Below the pieces are notes generated by a model. It saw only the letters and a list, made by a program, of their open reading frames with translations. It did no database searches and was not told the DNA's origin. A DNA stretch of 64,000 nucleotides from Craspedostauros australis (Eukaryota > Bacillariophyta > Bacillariophyceae > Mastogloiales > Achnanthaceae): positions 434,001 through 498,000 of the forward strand of contig JAMXDE010000045.1 of NCBI GenBank assembly GCA_026770025.1, in the 5' to 3' direction. Within the stretch, counting starts at the first letter, position 1. Every line of letters starts with the position of its first letter. Position numbers and translations under genes: made by a program. Shown piece by piece: positions 9,879-19,842 of this stretch.

Positions 9879-11732
9879 CTATACGGCGCCGGCTGGCATC
9901 TCGTTGGAAAGGAAACAGAGGGCATCATTCTGGATCTGATATCCGACACCTCCGGCCCCATCGCTGGCTCGAGGAATAAGCGTCAGCGTATGACAAAAGG
10001 ACAAGCCGGCCTGCTGCGGCGACAAGCAGACGCCCGTCGTGATGACGAGGATACTGCCCGCCACGCTGGTCTGCTGCAGGACGCCCTTGAGCTGCACCAC
10101 CATGGCTTTGAGGGATTCGAGCTGCCGGATGATGTCGAGGGGACCGGCGCAGAAGGCATGGGCCCCGCCGACCGTGATGGACTTTTGGCAGGCCAGCGGC
10201 ACGAAATGGGCGGCCAGCTCCTGGATGAGGCCGCGGTTGAGGCAGGTGAAGTAGGTTTCGGAGACGACCTGCGCCAGCGTGGCGTTGGTGTTGCGCGGCA
10301 GGACGAATTGGCGCGTGCCGTTGACCCACATGAGGCCGGGTGGCGGGGATGCGGGTGTTGTCACGCCTGGTGGCGGCGGTGGCATGGATGGCAGTTGTTG
10401 TTGTTGCTGTCGTTGTGACTGTTGTGAGAGATGATGAAGGTTCCGATGAGCTTGATGCGGGTGTTGTGGTGGTGAATGATAGGCGTGTACGGGTGCAGTC
10501 GGAGGCGCATTGATGTTGCTATTGTTGGCAGTTGGTCCAGGATTGTTGTTGATGTTGACATTGGCGTTGATGTCGTTGTCAATGGACTGCCGCGAGGAGA
10601 CAGATCTTTGATGTTGACTGTCAGTGAGCGACGATGCCCCGCTCTGCGATTTGTTCCAATCGGATGCAGGTGACTCCAGATGCTGCGGCGTTGGCATTTT
10701 CATCGCATCCTTGTCAATTTGTTGTTGTTGTTGCTGTTGCTGACTGCTGTCAATGGGACTCGCAGCAGCAGGAGTAGCAGTAGCAGGAGTCGCAGCAACA
10801 GCAGATTGCTCTGTGACGGATACGCGCTTTTTCTTTTTCTTCTTCTTGCCAGTTTTGGGCGATGTTATCTTGGCGACAAGATCCTTCGTCCCGTTGATGG
10901 TTGCATCGTTCGCGCTGCCAAGCGAGACTGCGAGCTTGTTGGCACCATCGTGCGTGCCAAGTGCGGTTGCAGGAGCTCCAAAGCCTGGCGGCGGCACATC
11001 CGCAGCAGGCGGCTTTTGCTGGACAAGAGATGGTCGCTTGTCGCCGCTGGCCATCTTGTGCTTGTGCTTGCCCTTCGTCTTTGGCTTCTCTTTGTCCTTG
11101 TCTCTCCCCTTGATGAGCTCCACGCCGATGCCAACGTCGTCATTGTCGCCGTCAATGGCGGGGTTGACCGTTTCGGCGGTGTCGGCCGTCATGACGGTGC
11201 TCGTGGTGCTGCTCACGGAGCTGTCGTTGCGGTTGCTCTCATGGCGATTGCCGCGATTGGTGCTGCCCCCGGTGCCTCCGCTGTCCGAAACGGGGGCCGG
11301 ATGGACAGTGCCGTTGGCATCACGGCTGTTGGTGATATCAGTGTTGATGATATCAGTGTTGACACCACTGCTGTTGGCGATATCACTGTCGATGATATCA
11401 CCGCCGCCATGCCGACTGCCAGAGCCCAAGCTCGCCTGCCGATGCAGCACGAGCGACTTGCGCTGCTTCTTGAGCTCCTTCTTGCGCTCCTTGAAGAGCT
11501 CGAGGATGCGCTTCTGATCCTCCTTGCCGAATTTGGGCGTGTGCTCCAGCGTGTCGGGCAGCTTCCACACCACGCGCTTCTTGCGGCGGCGCGGAGGCAG
11601 ATTGGCGTTGCTGATCTGCAGCGTGAGGATGGGCAGATCCACGCCTTCGCGCAGGACGTCGACCTCCCACGTGGGGGCGTCCTTCAGCTGCGGCAGTGGT
11701 CGGGGATCGGAGAGGTAGTGGCGGTCTTCCAT
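9879..11732 (-). CDS. NTF2-like-domain protein with a long disordered region
   Basis: The protein is 617 residues, starting at an ATG. The N-terminal ~100 residues contain a conserved-looking block (HYLSDPRPLPQLKDAPTWEV), a basic PPRRRKKR segment and a Lys/Arg-rich helix. The middle ~370 residues are low complexity (Asn/Asp/Ser, a KKKKKK run, poly-Gln, PPPPPG). Residues ~486-617 fit an NTF2-like fold of the G3BP/NTF2 type: LAQVVSETYFTCLNRG, GPLDIIRQLESL, SILVITTGVCLS, then YQIQNDALCFLSNE, matching the typical '(F)YvxNDiFrf' end strand. NTF2-like domains in such proteins usually dimerise and bind FG or short linear motifs. No RRM is seen, so this is not a standard G3BP. A role in RNA or nuclear transport is only a possibility. 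Confidence 0.65.
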   Translation of the reverse strand: MEDRHYLSDPRPLPQLKDAPTWEVDVLREGVDLPILTLQISNANLPPRRRKKRVVWKLPDTLEHTPKFGKEDQKRILELFKERKKELKKQRKSLVLHRQASLGSGSRHGGGDIIDSDIANSSGVNTDIINTDITNSRDANGTVHPAPVSDSGGTGGSTNRGNRHESNRNDSSVSSTTSTVMTADTAETVNPAIDGDNDDVGIGVELIKGRDKDKEKPKTKGKHKHKMASGDKRPSLVQQKPPAADVPPPGFGAPATALGTHDGANKLAVSLGSANDATINGTKDLVAKITSPKTGKKKKKKKRVSVTEQSAVAATPATATPAAASPIDSSQQQQQQQQIDKDAMKMPTPQHLESPASDWNKSQSGASSLTDSQHQRSVSSRQSIDNDINANVNINNNPGPTANNSNINAPPTAPVHAYHSPPQHPHQAHRNLHHLSQQSQRQQQQQLPSMPPPPPGVTTPASPPPGLMWVNGTRQFVLPRNTNATLAQVVSETYFTCLNRGLIQELAAHFVPLACQKSITVGGAHAFCAGPLDIIRQLESLKAMVVQLKGVLQQTSVAGSILVITTGVCLSPQQAGLSFCHTLTLIPRASDGAGGVGYQIQNDALCFLSNEMPAGAV

Positions 11733-12509
11733 TGTAGAATAGAGAGTAGGATATTATATAATAGAATATACTTGATTTCGGTGTAGACTTGGATCTTTGT
11801 GGTGGCTCGGTGCTTGTGTCGCTGATGGATTGCTGACTCTTGCTGACTCTTGCTGGTGGATGTGGATCTGATGTCAAGGTGAGGGGGAACGAATGAACAA
11901 GAAAATTACCCGTACATGCGCGGTGCACCACGGCAATGCGTATCGTAGCTCGCACACATACTGTTCTGGCGCGTTGTGACTGATCTGTCCCTGTTTGTTG
12001 GTTTGTCTGGGTGGACGGTCTGTCGGTCTGCTGTTTGGCTCTGGGTTTTGGTGGGCAGTTTCCTGCACGCAACTCGATACAACACGACACGACGCCACGC
12101 AAGCAAGCAAGACACAACAACAGAGTTTTTTGGGTCCGATCTGATTTGGTGAAGGACGCGAAAAACAATGCAACAAGAACAGTTCTCACAAATCAAACAG
12201 CGCAACCGAAAAGGGCACTTCCCGAATTCGGTCTGAAATCGCGCATCTCATAACCCAATCAAACGGCGTCATTCGGGCGATCCCAAATTCTTTCCGCACA
12301 GCTGCGCACAAACAGAATCCTGCCGTGTGCACCACAAACAACTCTCTGCGCAAACAACCACGAAACCGCCCCTCTGTTTGGTGGTGATAGTGCCGAAATC
12401 GATGGTGTGACGAACACATCTCAAACCACCACCAGAATTCATTCATTCCTCTTGCGCAACCAGGGCGGTGTCCAACTTGGAACGAGATCAGGTGCAAGCA
12501 TCATTCACC
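11733..12509. promoter_or_regulatory. Shared divergent promoter region
   Basis: This 777-bp spacer separates two divergent genes (9879-11732 minus and 12510-13691 plus). Immediately upstream of the minus gene there is an AT-rich stretch (TATTATATAATAGAATATA near 11750). No supported ORF lies in it. Confidence 0.4.
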
Positions 12510-13691
12510 ATGACTCCACAAGAAATCATCCCGGTGCCCGCGGTGGGCAATGGAAACGCCGCGGCATCCAAACACCCAAGCGAGGTGGCAGATGTCGATG
12601 CCGATGACGATGTGGCTGATCCCAAACAGCAGCAGGAGTTGCAACAGCCGGCGCAGCAGCAGACGAAGAGGGCCTTCAGCGAAGCGGGCGGCGATGAAGG
12701 GGAGTTCATCAACGGCGACACGGAACCGACGCCGTCGGGAAAGAAGCGCGGCAAGTACGTCACGTACAAGAAGTACTACAACGAGCGCCAGCAGATATAC
12801 CCGTGGTTGGAGGAACCCGATCCGCGCGACATCATTCTGGCGCGTCAGCTGCTGTCCAGCGACCGCATGCCATGGGAGGGGAACATCCGCAAGAGCTGGG
12901 AGGTGCTCGTGGCCACCATGAAGCTGTACCATCCCATGCTCTTCGGGGACAACTACAGCGGCCGCAAGGCGCAGGCACGATGCATGGAGCTCATCCAGTA
13001 CGCCAACCGATTCAACAAGGAGGCGTCGCTAAGGGGAGACACCATGGATTACGGTGAGACCCTGCGCCTTTGGACCAAGGTCAGCGATCGCCATCAGCGC
13101 TTCCAGGATCAGAAGCAGGTGGGACCGTATCCGAGTTCCCAGCACGCGACGCCGACGCAGATCAAACCAGCGGCGACAACGCCGGCATCCGCCATGAGAA
13201 CCACCGCGATCAACTACGCAGACGTGCCGCAGCGACAACCCCATGCGACAGCCATCCTGCCGGCGGCACCACGACCCGCGACGAAGATGCCTGCACCCAA
13301 GATGTCCCGGACGCGCCACGCGAGTCCCAACTATGCTGCCGCGAAACCATCCTCCGACGCGACGTCGCCCTACGCAATCAAGGACGACGACGCGGAGTTC
13401 GACAGGGATCGGCCACGCACGAGTTCCATCGACGCCAACACCGTCTCGGCTTTGACAGACGCGCTGGACGACATGAAGAAGGCATTCCAGAATCACAAGG
13501 AAGAGACGGATCGTCGGTGGGAAGAGCGCAAGGAATCGGAGGACCGGCGCTTCCAGATCCAGGAGAAGCAGATCGAGATCACGTCCAACATGGCCAAGTC
13601 CATGACCAAGACGATCGAGCAACAGCAGCACCTGCTCAATTTGCTCATCGAGCAGCAGCAGGAACAGAAACAGAAGTCATTGAGTATATAG
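12510..13691 (+). CDS. Unknown protein: putative DNA-binding-like domain plus coiled coil
   Basis: The ATG at 12510 sits in a good context (TTCACCATGA), and the same frame upstream has only a GTG. The 393-residue product has an acidic/Gln-rich N-terminus and a basic KKRGKYVTYKKYY segment. A compact helical domain follows at ~98-200 (YPWLEEPDPRD, IRKSWEVLVATMKLYHPMLF, ARCMELIQYANRF), with spaced Trp/aromatic residues reminiscent of MYB/trihelix-like domains. A Pro/Ala-rich linker leads to a charged coiled coil (~310-385, EETDRRWEERKESEDRRF and onward). No family is recognised with confidence. Domain plus C-terminal coiled coil suggests a dimerising nuclear protein. Confidence 0.6.
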   Translation: MTPQEIIPVPAVGNGNAAASKHPSEVADVDADDDVADPKQQQELQQPAQQQTKRAFSEAGGDEGEFINGDTEPTPSGKKRGKYVTYKKYYNERQQIYPWLEEPDPRDIILARQLLSSDRMPWEGNIRKSWEVLVATMKLYHPMLFGDNYSGRKAQARCMELIQYANRFNKEASLRGDTMDYGETLRLWTKVSDRHQRFQDQKQVGPYPSSQHATPTQIKPAATTPASAMRTTAINYADVPQRQPHATAILPAAPRPATKMPAPKMSRTRHASPNYAAAKPSSDATSPYAIKDDDAEFDRDRPRTSSIDANTVSALTDALDDMKKAFQNHKEETDRRWEERKESEDRRFQIQEKQIEITSNMAKSMTKTIEQQQHLLNLLIEQQQEQKQKSLSI

Positions 13692-14171
13692 GATGGACAG
13701 CAACAATTCATTCCATAATATTGTATTGTATTATCTGATGCATCATGAATCAACCGGGACCCAGACACACTGCAGAGTGGAGACAGCTTCTGCAATGCTT
13801 CTCTACTCTTGCTCTGCGCATTGGGTCAACGAGGTGAATCATGAAGTGGGGTGCCCATTCTTGGTCGCCGAAGATTCGCAATTGTTGTGGCACAATTCCG
13901 AGTCGTGCGAATGACTGGAAACCATGCTGCTGACGCCGGACAGACAGTGTGAAATTCATGACAGAACGCAAACAAGAACGAAAAACGGACAAGATCTCTC
14001 CCGAAGCGCACAGAGAAACGCAACAAGAGGTCTCCCCCCACGTCTCTCGCAGTTCGCCCAGGATCCCGACATTGCCATTGCAGAGACGATTGAACGCGGT
14101 GCGGAGAGAAGATCATTGATTGATCGAAGTGCAATAAGAGACTATACTACAATACCACGAAAGACTTGACA
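13692..14171. other. Intergenic, nothing seen
   Basis: This is the 3' side of the preceding gene and the leader of the PH-domain gene. Only short frames occur, and none resembles a protein family. Confidence 0.4.
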
Positions 14172-15073
14172 ATGGCAGGAGTTCCCCAACCGACGCTTCG
14201 GACGCATCTTTCGCGTCCACCGTACGTGGATCCCACCACGAACATCATGTACGACACGGACAACTCGGAGTACGAAGGGTGGCTGACGAAGCAATCCGTG
14301 TGGCTCAAGGTGAGTTGCAATGGATGAGATCACATGGATAGCATTGGATGGACTTGGATGGAGTTGCATTGCATTGGTTTGGTTTGAAGTCAAGCCATGC
14401 GATGGAAACAGTGCCTGCATCCACGGAGTCATGAACACAAACAGATCCTCAAACCTCTCGGGTTCGCCTCTTGTTTCCTTTCTCGCGCCATTCTTCGTAC
14501 CCTCACACACACACACACAAACTCACACGCATGTGTGTACCATATGTATTGCACTATCTCAAAACTGAACACACCCATGATATTGTACCACACCACCAGG
14601 ACTGGCGCCGCCGCTACTTCGTCCTCAAAGGATCCAAGCTCTTCTTCTGCAAGCACGAGTACGGCACACCGCACGGCATGATCGATCTGGCGCAGTGCAC
14701 GACCGTCAAAAGCGCCGACCTCAAGTCGAAGAAGCGACATTCCTTCGAGATTTCGACGCCCGAATTCACCTTCCTCCTCTACGCCGACACGGAACAGGAG
14801 AAGGATGATTGGATCGGCCGCGTCGGCAAGGCCATCGTGCGGTGTTCGTCGACGTACTACAGCAAGAAGTCGCCAGCCGCCGATGCGCAACCCGCGGGAA
14901 TTACGCCCATGCCACCAGGTCTGACGCCGCAGCAGCAACAGCAATTCTTCCAGCAGCAGCAGCTCATGATGATGCAGCAACAACAGCAGCAGCAGGCGGT
15001 CGACGAAGATGATGATGACGATTTCCTGTATTACAACGATCCCAACAATCCGAATCCGTATTTCAATGATTGA
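14172..15073 (+). CDS. Pleckstrin-homology (PH) domain protein, two exons
   Basis: Exon 1 is 14172-14309 and exon 2 is 14600-15073. The phase-0 intron has a GTGAGT donor and a CCACCAG acceptor. The product is 203 residues. Residues ~34-125 form a PH domain: YEGWLTKQS, then DWRRRYFVLKGSKLFFC (WxxRYFVLxG is the PH signature), HGMIDLAQC, FEISTPEFTFLLYADT, and the closing helix EKDDWIGRVGKAI with its invariant Trp. PH domains bind phosphoinositides or proteins at membranes. The splice junction falls inside the beta1-beta2 region, so the assignment depends on joining the exons. The C-terminus is poly-Gln followed by an acidic VDEDDDDDF tail. No catalytic domain is attached, so it is probably an adaptor. 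Confidence 0.88.
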
Positions 15074-16155
15074 GGTGATTTGCGGAAAGTGCGGAGGGGG
15101 ACGGAAGGCAACAACGGTGCCGGTGGCCGATTGAGGAGCGATGGGCACACGAACATCTCGGGCCCACCAGCCAATGCGAAAACATGAAAGGGGAGGAGGA
15201 GGAGGATTGAATGGGAGACACGTGCAACAAGAGTATTACACCATATAGAGTGGGAGGATGTGAATCGGCTTGAACAGGAAAGAGAACGAGATTACGCAAC
15301 AGCACCATGAGGCAACGAATACATGTGAAAGTATGTTCTAGTTATTGAGCTGCAATCAAGTTGTTCGTCATCGACCCATTCAGTGGGGCTTGTACTTGTT
15401 CTTGATCCAATGATGCGCTTGCTCGCTGTTGGTCCGCGTGCGGTACGTACACGTTACCGAAGAGAATGAAGAAAGGTTGGGTTTGATCCTCACTTTGGTG
15501 TGAAACGATGTGAATAGTCGCAAGGAGGCGCTGGGACAATCTACTCGTGCTCTCCATGGATCTCGTCCATAATGGACTTGGACGAATGGATGGTCTTGCT
15601 AAGACTGGAACAAGCTGGAGTGCGTCAATTTCTCTCTTGGCGCCAACGGTCCAATAACTTCTATGGTCGCATGACACCGCGGTATAATAATAACGCAAGA
15701 CCAGCGGTTGGTCGTCAAGACCATGTCATTCACGCATGCTATACACACATGATGGTGCCTGATATCCTGCTCGAGATCCATATCCACACCTGGTTGTATT
15801 CCCTCCGATTCTGCAAGCGTTGATTTGCTTCTTTCACTAGACGCCGACTCGTCGCAGCACTTCTGCGTTGTGTTTGGGTAGGCTTGCACTTGCCCATGCA
15901 CATTTAGGTCTAGAGTACGGATGCACATGTGGTCTCTTTGAAGAGTGGCAGAGAATTGCTGAGATGTAGTCCGGTAACATTGCGCAAGGAAGGCAAAGAG
16001 TGTAGTAATGGGGTCGAGAATTGAACTTTGATGTCTACAGTATGTACGAGTATCGTGCTCGGAATGCATTACAACTACGGACACGGACGGATGCAGATCC
16101 AGAGATGGGATACCAAGAATGCATGGTACCCGATGACAGAGCGCGCCATGGCATG
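15074..16155. other. Intergenic between convergent genes
   Basis: About 1.1 kb between the ends of the PH gene and the MYB gene. Short overlapping frames on both strands have no family resemblance. The first 250 bp are probably the 3' UTR of the PH gene. Confidence 0.4.
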
Positions 16156-16788
16156 CTACGCCGCATCCTTCTTGAGCCGCTTCAAGTAGGTTTGGGCGTG
16201 ACTTCGAATCTGCGCCGATGATCGTGTCGTGATGCGTCGTGTCATGCGATTCCAAAGAGGGCCAAACTCGATGTAGCATTCGAGGAACAGCATGTGTTCT
16301 TCATCCGACCATTTCCCTTTGTTGTATTTTCGTGGCGGCATTGGTGTTGGTCGATATGTTGGTGGCGGCAGATGTGCTGGTCCGATGGGTTCTTGCTGGA
16401 TGCTTTGGTCTTGCTCATGGCCTTGCAGCGGCGGTGGTCGATCATTGTTAGGATCGACGGCGGCGACTGCCAAGGTTGCCGGCTGTGGTGGGAGCGGCAG
16501 ATCATGGCGAAGACCAGCGACGGCGGCATTGGCAATGGGCTTCGCAGGGACCTTTCGGGATGGCTTGCCGTCATCGTCGTTGGCGCCATCGTCGTTGCCG
16601 TCATCGTCAATGTTGCGATCCACGGCGACGGACGGCATGGCGGCAACCGCTGACGTCCCTGGTTGCGATGGTGGTGGCTGCGTTCGCTGCCGTTTCGTTG
16701 CGCGGTCCAGTCGAGCCTGGAGGATCTCGATCGCTTCTTCGACCGTCTCGTTGCGAAAACGGGGCACGCCTGGTGGCGAGTCTTCCAT
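16156..16788 (-). CDS. SHAQKY-class single-MYB-repeat protein
   Basis: The start used is the ATG at 16788, giving 210 residues. The frame upstream has only a GTG. The N-terminal two thirds are low complexity with an early helix (VEEAIEILQARLDRATKRQR). The C-terminal ~51 residues are one MYB repeat: KGKWSDEEHMLFLECYIEF, W160 being the first core Trp, followed by LWNRMTRRITTRSSAQIRSHAQTYLKRLKK. The SHAQ(K/T)Y(F/L) signature is present as SHAQTYL at 196-202, a variant of the plant/stramenopile SHAQKYF class, which binds DNA through one repeat as transcription factor. The domain is right at the C-terminus, with no room for an activation domain after it. Confidence 0.85.
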   Translation of the reverse strand: MEDSPPGVPRFRNETVEEAIEILQARLDRATKRQRTQPPPSQPGTSAVAAMPSVAVDRNIDDDGNDDGANDDDGKPSRKVPAKPIANAAVAGLRHDLPLPPQPATLAVAAVDPNNDRPPPLQGHEQDQSIQQEPIGPAHLPPPTYRPTPMPPRKYNKGKWSDEEHMLFLECYIEFGPLWNRMTRRITTRSSAQIRSHAQTYLKRLKKDAA

Positions 16789-17761
16789 CTTCACAAATGC
16801 GCGCGCAACAATGATCGCGGCATTGACTTTCGTGGTGGCTCACGCAATGCTTGCGCAGCGTCGATGTTGGCGTGGCCTTTCGTTGCTCGCTCGCTCATTT
16901 TATGGAAGAGAATGATGCCACGAGGATCATCGTCTCGCAAGCATCGCTCACCGCATCATTGTGTATCTGCGTCAGATCATGATCGTTGTCGCCATCACAG
17001 TATCTCGTAACGCAGAACATGGTGGATCCCGCATGGGCCCGCACGCGCAGATGCGATACTCCACGGTTCGACTTCATGCGGTATCGCGGTTGTGTTCTTG
17101 GTCCTCCCATGCGTCGCACATCATGGTGTTGCTCCCATCATGTGCTCTTGCGTCCGCTTGTGGAGCGACTTGTTGTGGCATCGATTTGTTGCATCCTCTA
17201 ATTGTCGTGAACGATTTGTGAAGTACTCTTGCGTCAACAGAAGGAACGTTGGGGTGTTGGACGTTCTGCCGCGATACTTCCGCGATGATCCTGGGATTTA
17301 TTTTTCGTGTCACAGTGACGTCTCTATTCACTCCTCAATAGCCTGTCGCTGACCATTGTGAACAAAACGAGGCGAATCGCCGCATGTCTGGTCTGTGTGG
17401 TGGTGGTGGTTGAGAGACGTCACCATCGTGGTGGTACGAGGGAGGGAGCAAGCAAGAACAATCCAACACAGCGGCAACATCGACATCACCAACAGCGCGG
17501 GGACAGGATGAATGGCGATACCGTGTCACACCTCGCCACACGAACCACCCTTCACGCAAGAGCATCACACACAAAGAATCCAAGACCACGATCTTTGCGA
17601 CTGTTTTTATTGGCGGATGATACCGATACCCCACGCAAACCAGGCAGCACGACTCAATCAATGAGCAGCTGCTGTCAACGTGATGCGAAAGATAGACAAT
17701 AAAAGAGAGCAGAGGCTCCATAGATCGGACACGACGCTCGCTCAGTGATCGCCGCGTGACG
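16789..17761. promoter_or_regulatory. Divergent spacer between the MYB gene and exostosin copy 1
   Basis: Nearly 1 kb with no supported ORF. It must carry the promoters of both flanking, oppositely transcribed genes. A GGTGGTGGTGG run lies near 17399. Confidence 0.4.
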
Positions 17762-19162
17762 ATGAAAGGGAGGAAGAGCGGTGATGGCAGGACCGTTCCA
17801 TTTGCCGGCGCTCATGGTCGCAACCGCACCAATGACAGCGGCACTCATCGCAGCTGTCACGTGCTGCGCTACCGATGCCTGCAGGCGGCATTCTTCGTCT
17901 TCCTTGCCTTCGTGTGGACCATCAACCTCACGCTGTCGGACCAACCCATTCATCAATCCACCATCACCACCGATTCCAAGCTCCTTTCGCCGAATCAGCC
18001 GTCCAACGAATGTTATCCGAGAGTGCGGGAGGATGATATGCCCATCATGGTCCGTGATGCCAACGCTGGCATCAGCATCGGAAGCAGCAATGGCAGCAGC
18101 AATGCCAATGACAAATTCCAGCTGAAGGTCCCGTTCTACGTCTACACCAACGAACTCAACTGGTCCAACATGACCAGCTGCGGCGTGCCCATCGGACAGA
18201 CGGATTACCCAATGACGAAGCATGCCGATGACTATTGGATGTATCAGAGTGCGATGCAACATCCCATGAGGACGGACGATCCAGAGCAGGCCAAGCTCTT
18301 CTTCGTACCCTTGTATATGAATGCAATTGGTCGTTCGATATCCAAAACGGATTACCATCTGTGCATCCCATCGTCGGACGGCAAGCACACCAGATGCTTC
18401 GATCGCGAACATCCGGGATCGTTGTATAGATGGGTCGATACTGTCCTCGCAGAATCTCCATATTTTCAACGCAACCGAGGCAAGGATCACGTGCTTGTCG
18501 CGTCCCACTACGTCCTCAAGCGACGTTCGCTGCAATTCATTGCCTACAACAATCTCCTGCGTTGCAATCGGGTCATTTTTGAGAACTTCCCGCAGCAGCC
18601 CTTTTGGGTACCCGGCCGCGTCGAGATACCCAGCCTTTACAATGCCAATCACATGGGATGCACTCCTGTTGAAACCAAGACGTCGGACTTCGCCATGATC
18701 GCATCCATGCTCGATCGGCCCACCTTCAAATCGCGTCACAACATCTGCAGGTGGCTGCGGGAGGATGCTGATCAGTACTCCGTCGGTCATTGTGGAGAGG
18801 GAGACATGTGTCCTGTCCTGGCCACTTCCAAATTTGGTTTCCATCCCCGTGGCGACACCTTGGGATCGAACCGTATCATGGACACCATCCTGAGCGAGAC
18901 TATCCCGTTGTTTACGGAGCAAGAGCAGTATGATATCCTCCCCGATTTCATTCCTTTCCGTGAGATGAGCTACTACATCGATTCATATTCGTATGAATCG
19001 TTCACCAAGACGATGCACGAGCTGTCTGCTGTATCGCAACAGGAATACGATGAGAAGATGGCGGTGTTACGGAAGTACAAGGACAGATGCAACTTCATGA
19101 CGGGTGAACCTTTCGATGCGTACATGACGAGCTTTGCTCGCAAGTTGGGGCTGCAACCGTAG
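17762..19162 (+). CDS. Exostosin-like glycosyltransferase (GT47-type), copy 1
   Basis: The start is the ATG at 17762; the frame upstream opens with GTG. The 466-residue protein is a type II membrane protein: short basic N-terminus, one signal-anchor at ~38-58 (CLQAAFFVFLAFVWTINL), then a lumenal catalytic region. Exostosin-family marks are FYVYTNELNW at its start, the segment ending in AKLFFVPLYMNA, and the C-terminal KFGFHPRGDTLGSNRIMD, followed by ETIPLF (the donor-sugar site of the family). Such Golgi enzymes build cell-wall or extracellular polysaccharides; the sugar specificity cannot be told. The next gene downstream is a close tandem copy. Confidence 0.85.
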   Translation: MKGRKSGDGRTVPFAGAHGRNRTNDSGTHRSCHVLRYRCLQAAFFVFLAFVWTINLTLSDQPIHQSTITTDSKLLSPNQPSNECYPRVREDDMPIMVRDANAGISIGSSNGSSNANDKFQLKVPFYVYTNELNWSNMTSCGVPIGQTDYPMTKHADDYWMYQSAMQHPMRTDDPEQAKLFFVPLYMNAIGRSISKTDYHLCIPSSDGKHTRCFDREHPGSLYRWVDTVLAESPYFQRNRGKDHVLVASHYVLKRRSLQFIAYNNLLRCNRVIFENFPQQPFWVPGRVEIPSLYNANHMGCTPVETKTSDFAMIASMLDRPTFKSRHNICRWLREDADQYSVGHCGEGDMCPVLATSKFGFHPRGDTLGSNRIMDTILSETIPLFTEQEQYDILPDFIPFREMSYYIDSYSYESFTKTMHELSAVSQQEYDEKMAVLRKYKDRCNFMTGEPFDAYMTSFARKLGLQP

Positions 19163-19842
19163 GCGTTGGCAGAAGTGGCGAGAGTGGCGCAGGTGGATGC
19201 GTTCCTATTGGCACCACTCATGATGCTCGCAGAGTGTTCTTGGGAGATGTGGAGCATTCTCCGAGATGTTGACCCATCCTGTTTGAAGCTAGAGATGTAG
19301 ACTACTTGTGCTCAATATATGTCTGTAAATGCACACTTACCGTAACTTTCAATACGTGAGTCGTTGGCTTGAATCTCATTGGAAACGTGCATAAAACGAT
19401 ACCATTTCAGCTTGGTACCGAAGTACCATCCAGTGCAAGAACGCAAAATGGGCCCAAAGGCTTCGCTGGGTGTCGAATTCACGAACAACCACGCGTGCGA
19501 CACACGTAAACGTGTATCGAATCAGTCATGGGATCAAGACACCACAAATTTTGTTTCCCCTCATGTTTCCGCGGTTGTCGTCTTGAACTGTGGGACAATG
19601 ACATCGCGGGGTAGCTCACAAGGTGGAGGCGCCCAACAACATCCACACGGTTCGTTCTGAGCCGGATGCTCTCCGTGCCATCAGTGTTGCCATCGGTGTA
19701 CCATTCTCACATACTGATACTCGTGCCTCGCATCCCACACAAACAAGGCAAGGCAAGGCAAGGCAGAGCATAGTTACCATACATCCTCGTACTCGTACTC
19801 GTACTCGTAATCCACATACACCACACATTCCCCATCGTGGCA
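19163..19842. other. Spacer between the tandem exostosin copies
   Basis: Contains the 3' end of copy 1 and the promoter of copy 2. A short AAGGCAAGGC tandem lies near 19747 and an ACTCGT microsatellite (CGTACTCGTACTCGTACTCG) near 19787. No ORF is supported. Confidence 0.4.
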
